64,000 nucleotides of DNA from Haloplanus sp. HW8-1 (GTDB lineage Archaea > Halobacteriota > Halobacteria > Halobacteriales > Haloferacaceae): positions 1,426,001 through 1,490,000 of the forward strand of contig NZ_CP098518.1 in assembly GCF_023703795.1 (NCBI RefSeq), in the 5' to 3' direction. Under the pieces are notes generated by a model. That model worked only from the letters and a program-made list of their open reading frames with translations. It made no database searches and was not told the DNA's origin. Below, piece after piece: positions 8,730 through 16,723 of the stretch (positions within the stretch are counted from its first letter, which is position 1; every line of letters begins with the position of its first letter). A program made the translations under genes and the position numbers.

Positions 8730-9125
8730 ATGGAGTGTGACCCCATCGGCACCGTCTACACGCCCCACGAGACGACGAGCGAGGCGCCCCGGCAGGGATT
8801 TCACGGAGACGCCGACGGCGTCGTCGACCTCCACCCCGACTACCGCGAGGGGCTGTCCGGGTTCGACGGCGACCGGGTGGTGGTGGTCTGGTGGGCCGAC
8901 CGGGCCGACCGCTCGGTGCTGACGCTGGATCGCGACCCCGGACGTGGCGTGTTCACGTCGCGGTCGCCCGCCCGGCCCAATCCAGTCTGCATCACGGAGT
9001 GTCGGGTACTGGCCGTCGACCGCGAGGCCGGCCGCCTCCGGGTCGCCGGCGTCGACATGGCCGACGGCAGTCCGGTGATCGACCTGAAGGTTCCCGTCGA
9101 CGTTCAGTGCTGGGACTCGACGTAG
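8730..9125 (+). CDS. trmO: TrmO-family tRNA methyltransferase
   Basis: tRNA (N6-threonylcarbamoyl-A37) N6-methyltransferase family protein (UPF0066/VirR fold), 131 aa. It shows the signature elements: IGTVYTPH at the N-terminus, GLSGFDGDRVVVVWW, GVFTSRSPARPNPVCIT, which contains the SAM-binding RPNP motif, and a C-terminal VIDLKVPV. The ATG at 8730 fits the family's MxxxPIG start; a TTG at 8703 would add residues unlike the family. Its last 22 nt overlap the convergent gene ending at 9104. Confidence 0.88.
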   Translation: MECDPIGTVYTPHETTSEAPRQGFHGDADGVVDLHPDYREGLSGFDGDRVVVVWWADRADRSVLTLDRDPGRGVFTSRSPARPNPVCITECRVLAVDREAGRLRVAGVDMADGSPVIDLKVPVDVQCWDST

Positions 9126-9544
9126 TCCACGGCCTCCACGGGCGTCGCGACCGGTTCGACGCCCGGCGCGTCGTGGGTGTCGAGTCCCGCGATCGGCCGG
9201 TCGAACACCCCCGCGAACCCGAGTTCCGAGAGCGTCCCAGCTCCGCCGTCGACGGCGATTACCGCGTCGCCGTTCATCACGACCATCGCGTTCCTGGCGT
9301 GTCCCATTCCCGTCGCGATAGCGGTGTCGACGTACTCGTTGGCGTCCCGACGGTCGGCCGTCGGCAGAATGCCGACCGTCTCGCCGCCGGCGTCGCTCGC
9401 ACCGGCACAGGTCGCTTCCATGACGCCGTCGAGCCCACCGCAGACGACGACGTGTCCCCGCTCTCCCAGCACCCGGCCGAGGGTGCGGGCTCGATCGGCC
9501 GTCGCCCCGTCTACCCTTCCGCCGCCGATGACGCTGACGCGCAT
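9104..9544 (-). CDS. TIGR00725/LOG-like Rossmann-fold protein
   Basis: A 146-aa protein of the SLOG superfamily (TIGR00725-like, related to LOG and lysine-decarboxylase-like proteins). Visible are the glycine-rich N-terminus (MRVSVIGGGRVDG), the HVVVCGGLDGVMEA helix-cap segment, the NEYVDTAIATGMGHARN region and the nucleotide/phosphate-binding DGGAGTLSELGFA. Family members bind nucleotide or sugar-phosphate ligands; no substrate is assigned for this subgroup. The start at 9544 is chosen because the first beta strand begins there. It converges on trmO with a 22-nt overlap. Confidence 0.75.
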   Translation of the reverse strand: MRVSVIGGGRVDGATADRARTLGRVLGERGHVVVCGGLDGVMEATCAGASDAGGETVGILPTADRRDANEYVDTAIATGMGHARNAMVVMNGDAVIAVDGGAGTLSELGFAGVFDRPIAGLDTHDAPGVEPVATPVEAVDYVESQH

Positions 9545-9637
9545 GGGTGAGGCTGGCGAGGCACGGGCAAATACGTTCGGCTCGCACCGACCGTCGCCTC
9601 TCGACCACCCACAGTTATCTGATGGTTCCGCGCGTGC

Positions 9638-10552
9638 ATGCATATGTCCGCGATCCGGTGCCTCCGAACGGCGGTCGACGCGCTCTCGCGGAATCCAGTC
9701 CTCGTTCTCGGCGGGCTGTGTTACGCGCTCGTGGTCCTTCCCCAGCGCGCGCTCCAACTGGCCGGCGTCCCGCTCGCCCCGGCGGCCCTCCAGATGCTGA
9801 CGTTCTTCCTCACGCCGTTCGTGCTGGCGGGCGTCGTGGGGATGGCCCGGGAAGCGCTGGACGGCGAGACGGGCCTCGACTCCCTCGTCGCCGCCGGCAA
9901 GTCGGAGTACGTCGACCTGTTGCTCGCCACGATGATCGAGTTGGCGATCAAACTGGCGTTCGGCGTCGTCCTGGCCGTACTTGGCATCCTCGCCCTGGTG
10001 GCCGGTGGCGGGGCGGGGAGCGTCGGCGGCGCCGCCCTCGTCGTCCTGATCGGGGTCGTCTACCTCGCGGTCCTCTTTCTCGTCCAGTTCTACCCGGTCG
10101 TCGTCGTCCTCGACGACGCCGGACCGGTCGACGCCGTCACGGGGAGCGTCGCCTTCGTCCGCGCGAACCTCCTCGGGACGCTCGGGTTCTCGGTCGTGAC
10201 TGTCCTGCTCGGCGGCCTCGCGGCACTCCCGATCACGGGCGTCGCCGCCTATCGCTTCGCCACGGCCGGCACGGGAATGGGTGGCGATACCCCCGGTCCG
10301 ATCGGCGGGGGCATGAGTCCCGGCGACGTCGGCGCCGCGAACGGCACGGGAGCGGGGACACCGGCACTGGCCGACGCCTTCGCGAGCGGTGCCGGCGGAC
10401 TGGGGCTCTCCACGCCCGAAGTCGCCGCGCTGTCGCTCGTCTCGCTCGTGACGACCGCACTGTTCGTCGCCTTCCGGCTGACGTACGCCACCGCCTTCTA
10501 CCGACGGAACGGTCGGTCGATCGAGGAGCGCGTCCTCGACGACGGGCCGTAG
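9638..10552 (+). CDS. polytopic membrane protein (DUF7847-like)
   Basis: A 304-aa integral membrane protein with about five or six hydrophobic segments. The pattern of a first segment (NPVLVLGGLCYALVVLP), long Gly/Ala/Val helices and a final LTYATAFYRRNGRSIEERVL tail is common to a conserved haloarchaeal family of unknown function. A Gly-rich hydrophilic loop (about residues 205-255) separates the last helix. The start may be the ATG at 9638 or the one at 9644; both lie about 25 nt after a weak AGTTATCT element. No operon partner is evident. Confidence 0.65.
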   Translation: MHMSAIRCLRTAVDALSRNPVLVLGGLCYALVVLPQRALQLAGVPLAPAALQMLTFFLTPFVLAGVVGMAREALDGETGLDSLVAAGKSEYVDLLLATMIELAIKLAFGVVLAVLGILALVAGGGAGSVGGAALVVLIGVVYLAVLFLVQFYPVVVVLDDAGPVDAVTGSVAFVRANLLGTLGFSVVTVLLGGLAALPITGVAAYRFATAGTGMGGDTPGPIGGGMSPGDVGAANGTGAGTPALADAFASGAGGLGLSTPEVAALSLVSLVTTALFVAFRLTYATAFYRRNGRSIEERVLDDGP

Positions 10553-10623
10553 GAACCGCGAACGACGACGGGCCGGGACGAGCGAATCGAGCGTGTCGCA
10601 CCGGCGGTCTGCGGTGGCTCCGA

Positions 10624-11121
10624 CTACAGCAGGAACGTCTCCTCGCGCTCGGAGAGGTCCATGAACGTATCGGCGGCGTCGACGAGTTCGTCGGCCGTCG
10701 AGGAACCGAAAGCCATCACCTCGACGCGGACGCCCTCGTGCCGGAGATGAGAACAGAGGCGGGAGAAATCGCCGTCACCGGTACACAATACCACCACGTC
10801 GACGTGGTTCGCGAGGGTGACGGCGTCGAGGCTGATCCCCACGTCCCAGTCGGCCTTCTTCGTCCCGTCGCCGAAGGTCTTGATGTCCTTGATCTTTCGC
10901 TCGAAGCCGATCTCCTCGAGGGCCTCGAAGAACCGCTCTTCTTCGGGCGAGTCCGCACGGATGACGTAGGCGATGGCGCGCACGAGTGCGCGGTCCGCGA
11001 CGCCCTTCGAGAGCAGCGCAGAGTAGTCGATATTTCGTGAATAGAGGCTCTGGGCCGAGTGATAGAGGTTCTGCGCGTCCGCAAGCATCGCGACGCGCTG
11101 ATTCGCGTGGATATCGGTCAC
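10624..11121 (-). CDS. NYN-domain (LabA-like PIN fold) protein
   Basis: A 165-aa protein of the NYN/LabA family, PIN-like nucleases thought to act on RNA. The acidic active-site positions can be seen: Asp15 in AMLADAQNLYHS, ADWDVGISLDA in the middle, and the CTGDGDFSRL strand-turn before the C-terminal helix. Length is normal for single-domain members. The terminal helix is rich in Glu and Asp. Its RNA target is unknown, and it stands alone on the minus strand. Confidence 0.8.
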   Translation of the reverse strand: MTDIHANQRVAMLADAQNLYHSAQSLYSRNIDYSALLSKGVADRALVRAIAYVIRADSPEEERFFEALEEIGFERKIKDIKTFGDGTKKADWDVGISLDAVTLANHVDVVVLCTGDGDFSRLCSHLRHEGVRVEVMAFGSSTADELVDAADTFMDLSEREETFLL

Positions 11122-11261
11122 GTTGTCGGACAGTGGGACGCGCGCGACTAAATTCCTTGCTCATCCGCCGTCGCTCACACCTCCCGGCCCTTCTTCGGAA
11201 TCCAGTCCCCCGTCGGCGACGATACGAGCGATTTAACCCCGCGGCGGGGACAGAGTGGAGC

Positions 11262-11672
11262 ATGCGTACCGAGCAGGCCGCGCCCGTGCTTGGCATCGCC
11301 GGCTGTCTCGCCGCCGTCGCCGCACTCGCCCTCCCATTCGCCCTCTTTCCCGGGTGGGGGGCGGAACTGGGGCAGTACTACACCGGCGGGCCACTGGGTG
11401 TCGGTGCCGTTCTCGCGTTCGCCCTCGTCGGCGTCGTCGTCTTCCTCGCAGGGGCTCGCGGTCGGACCGACGCGACGACGGCCGCCGGCATCGCCGTTCC
11501 GCTCGGCGTCGTCGCGTTCCTCGTCGCGCTCTCGTGGGCGCTCTCGGCATCCCTCGATCCCCTCTTCGGGTTCCCGGCGTCGTGGATCACGGAGCTTCGG
11601 TGGGTCGTCCTCGCCGCCACGGGACTCGTCACGCTCGCGGCCGGACTCTACGCCCGAGCCACGCTCGGATGA
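11262..11672 (+). CDS. four-helix membrane protein, hypothetical
   Basis: A 136-aa integral membrane protein with four hydrophobic segments (about residues 8-28, 44-64, 72-94 and 109-133) and short connecting loops, one containing GWGAELGQYYTGGPLG. It belongs to a conserved haloarchaeal type of unknown function. The start is placed at the ATG at 11262, immediately before the first helix. It lies just upstream of the SRP RNA, which has its own promoter. Confidence 0.6.
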   Translation: MRTEQAAPVLGIAGCLAAVAALALPFALFPGWGAELGQYYTGGPLGVGAVLAFALVGVVVFLAGARGRTDATTAAGIAVPLGVVAFLVALSWALSASLDPLFGFPASWITELRWVVLAATGLVTLAAGLYARATLG

Positions 11673-11703
11673 TCAGCCGACGGCCACCGATCGCAGGGCG
11701 GAG

Positions 11704-11720
11704 TCGAAAGGCCCTTAAGA
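11704..11720 (+). promoter_or_regulatory. promoter of the SRP RNA
   Basis: A BRE-like TCGAAAG is followed by the TATA-like CCCTTAAGA. The TATA centre is about 26 nt before the predicted RNA start near 11743, the canonical archaeal spacing. Confidence 0.6.
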
Positions 11721-11742
11721 GGAAGCGGCGTACGACTGGATG

Positions 11743-12047
11743 GACTAGGTCGGGCAGTTAGGCCCTGCTCGTTCACCCGCACTACGGTCTTGAGCGGGGA
11801 CCGAACCCGGGCGCGTCCGGTCAGACCGGTTCGGGCCTCGGGAGCCAACGTGGAAGCCTCGTCCTTCGGGGACAGCGGTCCACGGCGCGCGTCTGCAGGG
11901 ACGCTCCGTCGTGGTTCGTCGGCGACACCGGGCCAGGCGCGGAAGCGAGCAGCCCACCGCCGGACGCCCGTCGCTCGAAGGATCGCGGGGTGGAGGAGGC
12001 GACCGGGACTCCCCGGATCGGAACGCCGGGCAATCCCGTCGTCCACA
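11743..12047 (+). ncRNA. archaeal signal recognition particle 7S RNA
   Basis: The RNA of the signal recognition particle, which with SRP54 and SRP19 targets membrane proteins to the translocon. The diagnostic helix-8 element is present: CCAGGC at 11933-11938, then GCGGAAGCGAGCAGCC (11939-11954), matching the universally conserved asymmetric loop and GNRA-type tetraloop. The total length of about 305 nt equals known haloarchaeal 7S RNAs. The 5' end (GGAC...CGGG near 11742-11754) can pair with the 3' end (CCCGTCGTCC, about 12035-12044) as helix 1. The exact ends are estimated to within a few nucleotides from the promoter spacing and this pairing. Reading frames across it are spurious. Confidence 0.9.
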
Positions 12048-12163
12048 TTCGTACCGTTTCACACCCCGAGCGGCCGCTCTATCCCACTGGCGCGCGGACG
12101 AGACGGTCCGACTCGGCGACGACACGTAACCACGTGACTGGGATGTCCGGGCCGACGCAAAAA

Positions 12164-12198
12164 ATTATATTATTGTTATAAATATCATATAATATAAT
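12164..12198. repeat. AT-only inverted repeat
   Basis: ATTATATTAT (12164-12173) and ATAATATAAT (12189-12198) are perfect 10-bp inverted copies around an AT-rich 15-nt centre. They lie in a patch of about 45 nt that is almost free of G and C. Candidate roles are a promoter cluster or an easily melted element. Confidence 0.6.
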
Positions 12199-12566
12199 AT
12201 TTCGTATACTTTGGGTTCGTCGAGTGCGGTGGGAACGATTTCCGCACGTCGTACTCTGTTGCTCGTGCTCGGTCCGATTCTCTCGGGGGAAATCGGTCGC
12301 CGAAACACGGAGATGATTCGACGTCGTACGGTCGCCGTATCGTCGTTATTCCGGTGAGAATTTGTGTATATGTGAATTATTTCGGCGTATGCTGTATCTA
12401 CGTTCGTTCGTATCCTTCAACGATGTACGGTCAGCATCACCGGTCGTCGTCGTCGTCGTCGTTGTCTCACGATCTCGCGTCGGACGATCCGATCGGAGAC
12501 CGAGCCACGCTCGGTCCCCGTATCGGTCGTGAATGGCGGTTCGAGATCGATTATCGCCAAAATAAT

Positions 12567-12593
12567 CAGAATTACATATAGTATGTTATTCTG
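12567..12593. repeat. 27-bp palindrome, possible operator
   Basis: CAGAATTACATA and TATGTTATTCTG are inverted copies matching at 11 of 12 positions around a TAG centre. The size and symmetry suit a dimeric DNA-binding protein. Its outer part, extended as ACCAGAATAAC on the minus strand (12585-12595), recurs in the ABC-transporter promoter region at 16579-16589. Confidence 0.5.
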
Positions 12594-13027
12594 GTAAATC
12601 TGTGGTAGGTTCCCCACACCGACCCGCCTCGTGAACTCGATTTCGCTGTCGAGCCGACACGCACGACTCCCTCGGCACGGCCCGCGATAGTCGAAGGCTC
12701 GCCACGGTTCCTGCCCCGCCAGCGAGCGCACGAGGTTCTCATTACATCCATAGTTCTGTAATTTTTTGCGGCCGTCTCCCGCCGCCGATTCGGTACGGCA
12801 ACGCAGCGACGGAGACGGGGTCGCGGTGGCCCGTTCCAGATCCCGTATTGGTGGATTTTATTAACTATCGGACGAGCCGTCGGGGCGTTCGTCGTCGGCA
12901 CGGCCGGAAACCCGGCGTCTCCGCGACCGGAACGCGCACGGACCGGACTCGGTGTCCCAGCCTCACGCCGCGTTCCCGGTCGTTCGACCGGGAGCCCATG
13001 CGACGCTCCGTGCGGGTCGAAGCGGTT

Positions 13028-13771
13028 TCAGCGATACTGAATATTAAGTTCGACCTCCTCGGCGGTTCCCAACAACAACCCCGAAACGGTCTCGTGGAGT
13101 CGGTCGCTATCAACGCGATGGGCCGGCCCGGAAACGCTGAACGCACCGAGTGGGTCGCCTGCGGGGTTCAGTACCGGGACTCCGACCGCTCGCTGTTTCA
13201 TTATCCGCTCCTCGTCGTTGATAGCGTAGCCCCGGTCACGGATCGTGGACAGTTCCTCGAACAGCGCGTCACGCTCCGTGATCGTCCGGGGGGTGTAGGC
13301 GGTCAGCCCGTGTTGGGAGATGATCTCGTCGACTCGACCGTCCGGGAGGTGTGCGAGGATGGCCTTCCCGGCGGCAGTCGCGTGTAGGCCGACGAATTTT
13401 CCGGGTCGCACGTCTGTCTGAACGGCGGCATCGCCGATCGTCTCCGTGAAAAGATACACGCCCTGCCCGTCCTGTTCGACGATGAACTGCGACCGCTCCT
13501 CCGTCTCACGGGCCAGGAACGTGACTTTCGGCTCTATGAGCGAGAATACCTCGTCGTCGTAGCGGACGCTCCCGCTGTAATGGAGAAATTTCAGCCCGAT
13601 CTTGTTGAGATCACCGTCCGTCCGGACCAGTCCGTGTTGTTTCAGCGCGCTCAGATGGGCGTGAACCGTACTGTTCGGCATTCCGAGCACGTCGCTCAGT
13701 TCGGAAACCCGAGCCCCGTCAGACCGAACCAACGCGTCTAATATTTTGATCGACTTATCCAGTGATTTCAT
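13028..13771 (-). CDS. IclR-family transcriptional regulator
   Basis: A 247-aa regulator with the standard IclR layout. An N-terminal winged helix (about 1-60: KSIKILDALVRSDG, then VSELSDVLGMPNSTVHAHLSAL as the HTH) precedes a C-terminal effector-binding domain (about 75-245). The latter holds the family's GLHATAAGKAILAHL segment and the GYAINDEERIMKQRAVGVPV core. Such proteins control catabolic and transport genes in response to small molecules. The adjacent ABC importer and SBF-type transporter are likely targets. A TATATAAAA box about 25 nt upstream supports the ATG at 13771. Confidence 0.9.
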   Translation of the reverse strand: MKSLDKSIKILDALVRSDGARVSELSDVLGMPNSTVHAHLSALKQHGLVRTDGDLNKIGLKFLHYSGSVRYDDEVFSLIEPKVTFLARETEERSQFIVEQDGQGVYLFTETIGDAAVQTDVRPGKFVGLHATAAGKAILAHLPDGRVDEIISQHGLTAYTPRTITERDALFEELSTIRDRGYAINDEERIMKQRAVGVPVLNPAGDPLGAFSVSGPAHRVDSDRLHETVSGLLLGTAEEVELNIQYR

Positions 13772-13790
13772 ACGCTCAATTCCCTATGTG

Positions 13791-13806
13791 GGTATATAAA
13801 ATCCAC
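13791..13806 (-). promoter_or_regulatory. promoter of the IclR gene
   Basis: On the minus strand GTGGATTTTATATACC contains a strong TATA box centred about 26 nt before the ATG at 13771. The 11-mer GTGGATTTTAT recurs on the plus strand at 12851-12861, beyond the other end of the gene. Confidence 0.55.
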
Positions 13807-13916
13807 TAATAGCGGAGAAATTGCATCGTTCGTAAGATGCCATTCCTCCCGGCTTCCGTCGAGGACCCGGGTCGGATCCGTGGACTCGGGTCCTATCGTA
13901 GCCTTTGTAAGTCATC

Positions 13917-13954
13917 GCACACCTGATCGCCAGACTGCGTGCGATCAGGTGTGC
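13917..13954 (-). terminator. perfect 14-bp hairpin after the thioredoxin-like gene
   Basis: GCACACCTGATCGC (13917-13930) and GCGATCAGGTGTGC (13941-13954) are exact inverted copies around a 10-nt loop. They lie 25 nt beyond the stop of the leftward gene at 13979 and upstream of the IclR promoter. It could be a terminator for the leftward transcript or an operator. No U-run follows. Confidence 0.5.
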
Positions 13955-13978
13955 AAACAGTTCCAAACGCTACTATAG

Positions 13979-14641
13979 CTACCGTTCGGCCCGTCGGTCG
14001 ATCATCTCCACTTCGGACTCGACGCTCCGGGCGTACTGGGCCCCCATCAGCCGCGAGTCGACGGCACCGTCGGCACAGAACAGCGTCGTTGGAGCTCCGT
14101 CGACGTCGAACTGGTCGTGCAGGAGTGCCGCACAGTCCGTCCCGTACACCGCGAACAGTCCGTACCGATCCGACCCGTCCTCGAACACCTCGTCGAGAGT
14201 CTGCTTCATCGTGTCGCACGCGTCGCAGTCGTGACGCCACGCGTATACGACGGACCGCGGGTGGAGTTCGATGGCGGTGCGGAGATGGCGTCCGCGAACG
14301 GGCTGGAACGCCTCCGGAGCCCCACCGAAGTTCAACTGTGGTTCGATGAACTGGTCGATTACGAAGACCAGCGAAAGCTGTGTTTCGAGGGGGAGGTCCC
14401 GAGTCTTCTGCGCGACGGCGACGTACTTCTTCAGGAACTCCGGATCGTCGTTACAGACGTCTATTAGCTCCGCTTTCTCGGGGTCGTCCCGGAGCACCGG
14501 GTGGTCTTCGATCGGCGTCGGGCCGGACTGCTCGATCGCTCGGTGGATCTCCGGATCGAGTTCGTACGTCTGGTTCGAACGCGGAGTGATCAGGTCACGA
14601 TTCGTCAGGTCGTCGAGGGTGATGTTGGTTTGGACGGACAT
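13979..14641 (-). CDS. thioredoxin-fold protein with CDAC motif
   Basis: A 220-aa protein whose C-terminal ~95 residues form a thioredoxin fold: the VVYAWRHDCDAC strand and active site with a CxxC pair (Cys139 and Cys142), then a cis-proline loop DGAPTTLF (Pro184). The N-terminal ~115 residues are predominantly helical, acidic and without a recognised domain. There is no signal peptide, so it should be cytoplasmic. It lies 66 nt downstream of the ABC substrate-binding protein gene on the same strand and is probably cotranscribed. A redox task connected with the imported compound is possible but only inferred. Confidence 0.75.
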   Translation of the reverse strand: MSVQTNITLDDLTNRDLITPRSNQTYELDPEIHRAIEQSGPTPIEDHPVLRDDPEKAELIDVCNDDPEFLKKYVAVAQKTRDLPLETQLSLVFVIDQFIEPQLNFGGAPEAFQPVRGRHLRTAIELHPRSVVYAWRHDCDACDTMKQTLDEVFEDGSDRYGLFAVYGTDCAALLHDQFDVDGAPTTLFCADGAVDSRLMGAQYARSVESEVEMIDRRAER

Positions 14642-14707
14642 CGTCGGTGTGTGGTAGGTACGTTCGGGGTATCGGACGATCGAGGGGGTGAAAACCGGAG
14701 TGGCCGT

Positions 14708-16492
14708 TTAGACGTCGGAAAGACAGGGGAAGTCCTCGGCGGAGGGCTCTTCGCCCTGCGGCCACACGGGTGAGAGATCCGCATCCGGCGGGTAATGGAG
14801 GTTACCGTCGGAATCCCATCCCCAGCCGGCGTCTTCCAGAATCGAGGTCGCCATCTCGGGACTTCCCGTGGGGTCGTCGGCCATCTGATACAGTCGGTCG
14901 TCGGGGGCTCGCCACGGGTGAGAGGGCATGAAGTGGTTCGCGTAGAGTTCGGGGTCGGCCTCCCCCTGATAGGCGATGTCGCTCAGCTGCTGACGATCGA
15001 TGCTGGCGGCCAGTGCCTTCCTGAACGCCTCGAACTTCCCGGGGGCGAAGCTGGCTTGCGGATACAGCACGAAACTCAGGAACCCGTCGGCGTAGTACGC
15101 CTCGACGTCACTCATCTCGCTGGTGCGTGAGGCACCGCCCGGTGAGACCTCCGGAAGCACCTGAATTTCGTTGTTGTCCAGCGCCTCGATCATCGTGGTT
15201 TCGTCGCGGTAGGCGCGCCAGTACAGGTTCTTGTCGGGGACGTCGACGGGGTGGTCTTCGTACGGTTCCCACTCCATGTACGACCCCGCTTCGCTGTCGA
15301 CGAACTGGTAGGGGCCGGAGCCAACCACGTTCTCGAACTCGAAGCCACCCGGGTTCTCGACTGCCCCGCCGGCCTCCCAGGTCTCCTTGTGCAGGATCCC
15401 CCAGCGCGGTGCGATCGCCGAGAGAAAGAGGAGGTACGGCTCGGAGAAGTTGAACTCGACCGTTTTTTCGTCGACGGCGTTGATACTCTCGTACGGTGGC
15501 AGGCTCGGTTTGGGGTAGACGCCGGCCTCGGCACCGCGAACCAACTGTTCGAACGTGAACTTGACGTCCTCCGCGGTGACGGGATCTCCGTTGTGGAACG
15601 TCGCGTCGTCTAGGATCTGGAACGTGATTCGCTCACCTTCTTCGGTCACTTCGTAACTTTCAGCCAGATAGTTTTCGAGTTCGTACGACTCGTTGTACCA
15701 GAGCAGCGGCGAATGGAGCTGGACCTCCCACGGCGCACTCGGGTTACCTGCGGTCTGTGTCAGGTAGTTCCGCGTCTCGAACATGATCGGGTCGACGCCG
15801 ATGCCGATCCGTTCACGGTCCGTGAGCGACTCCATTTCGATGAAGAAGTTCGCGTTCGTCCGCGTAACGCCTGCATCGTCGATGCCCTGTGCCTCGATCT
15901 CGTCGGTTCGCCACGCGCCGATGTCGACGTTCGGCGTCAGTGCGATCGGCACGCAGGCATCGGAGATGATCTCCTGGCTCTGGTAGACGTCCTCCCGTCG
16001 CTGATCCTCGGTGGGCGCCGACTCCTGGGCCAGGGCCGCCTCGGTGTACTCGCAGTTCGCCCAGTTGGCCACGTTCGCCCGCCCGTTCGCGCCGGCGTTG
16101 TCGGCAGCGAACCACCGAGTGAGCTCCTGTGGATCGAGCCGATAGAAACCGTTCACGTACCAGAAGAACGTGATTTCCGCGTTCCGCTCGTCGTTGAACG
16201 TCTCGTCGAGTTGGGTGTTGATTCCTTTGCCGACGCTGTCGATGCTCACGCCGAGAACGTCGTCGGCGTTGCGCTCGATGATCGCCGACATGTTCTCCTG
16301 AATCGTGGTAAATCCGCCGTAGTCGGACCAATACTCGTTCGTCACTTCGGGTACTCGTTCGCCCAAGTCACCGGAGGACGAACCGCCGTCCCCTCCACCA
16401 CCGCCGCCACATCCGGCGAGCCCGACGGCTGATGCGGTACCAATAGCTTGTATCAACCGTCTCCGGTTGATCGTCTCGGTTGTGTCGCTCAT
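14708..16492 (-). CDS. ABC transporter substrate-binding lipoprotein (peptide/nickel type)
   Basis: Family 5 extracellular solute-binding protein (DppA/OppA/NikA type), 594 aa. It has a twin-arginine signal (INRRRLIQAIG), a lipobox LAGC with Cys28, and a Gly/Ser linker, so it is an exported lipid-anchored receptor. The SBP_bac_5 core is visible: ITFQILDDATFHNGDPVTAEDVKF, then VEFNFSEPYLLFLSAIAP and the later FRKALAASIDRQQLS segment. It is transcribed away from its permease and ATPase genes across a 231-nt shared promoter region. The ligand could be a peptide, sugar or metal chelate; the sequence does not decide. Confidence 0.92.
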   Translation of the reverse strand: MSDTTETINRRRLIQAIGTASAVGLAGCGGGGGGDGGSSSGDLGERVPEVTNEYWSDYGGFTTIQENMSAIIERNADDVLGVSIDSVGKGINTQLDETFNDERNAEITFFWYVNGFYRLDPQELTRWFAADNAGANGRANVANWANCEYTEAALAQESAPTEDQRREDVYQSQEIISDACVPIALTPNVDIGAWRTDEIEAQGIDDAGVTRTNANFFIEMESLTDRERIGIGVDPIMFETRNYLTQTAGNPSAPWEVQLHSPLLWYNESYELENYLAESYEVTEEGERITFQILDDATFHNGDPVTAEDVKFTFEQLVRGAEAGVYPKPSLPPYESINAVDEKTVEFNFSEPYLLFLSAIAPRWGILHKETWEAGGAVENPGGFEFENVVGSGPYQFVDSEAGSYMEWEPYEDHPVDVPDKNLYWRAYRDETTMIEALDNNEIQVLPEVSPGGASRTSEMSDVEAYYADGFLSFVLYPQASFAPGKFEAFRKALAASIDRQQLSDIAYQGEADPELYANHFMPSHPWRAPDDRLYQMADDPTGSPEMATSILEDAGWGWDSDGNLHYPPDADLSPVWPQGEEPSAEDFPCLSDV

Positions 16493-16723
16493 TTACCGAC
16501 GTTATCCCGTAGCCCCATCATGATACATAAATCGTTGGATCAAGACAATATTAGGTGTATTTTCATATCCATATGCCACCAGAATAACCACAAAGCCGAA
16601 TCTATATTCGTGACTATGTAGTAAACATTCATCCGCATATTCTCGCGAAGACCATCCATGTTTCATGGTATTTGGCACAACAACAAGCTTTTAACCCATC
16701 GAACTGCCTCTTCGAGTGAAGAG
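16493..16723. promoter_or_regulatory. divergent promoter region of the ABC importer
   Basis: A 231-nt AT-rich region between the receptor gene (leftward) and the permease gene (rightward). It contains ACCAGAATAAC (16579-16589), shared with the 12.57-kb palindrome. It also contains the dyad CCATG-TTT-CATGG (16656-16668), a candidate operator. CTTTTAACCC (about 16686-16695) is a TATA candidate for the rightward gene, about 30 nt before the ATG at 16724. Confidence 0.5.

Larger units (their letters stand above)
12048..13027. other. gene-free AT-rich spacer with palindromes
   Basis: About 980 nt between SRP RNA and the IclR gene with no convincing coding frame. It opens with an AT-rich inverted repeat (12164-12198). 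It continues with a GTC trinucleotide run (about 12443-12460), a near-perfect 27-bp palindrome (12567-12593) and a promoter-like GTGGATTTTAT (12851-12861). Base composition changes sharply from the flanking DNA. It may hold regulatory sites or an unrecognised small RNA. Confidence 0.5.

Noticed and set aside
11790-12137. Several reading frames on both strands around 11.8-12.1 kb
   Set aside because: They overlap the SRP RNA, whose conserved helix 8, length, end pairing and promoter explain the sequence; the predicted peptides have no domain character.
12443-12460. CRISPR or other array in the GTC repeat tract
   Set aside because: It is a simple trinucleotide run of six units without spacers; no CRISPR repeats or cas genes occur in the window.
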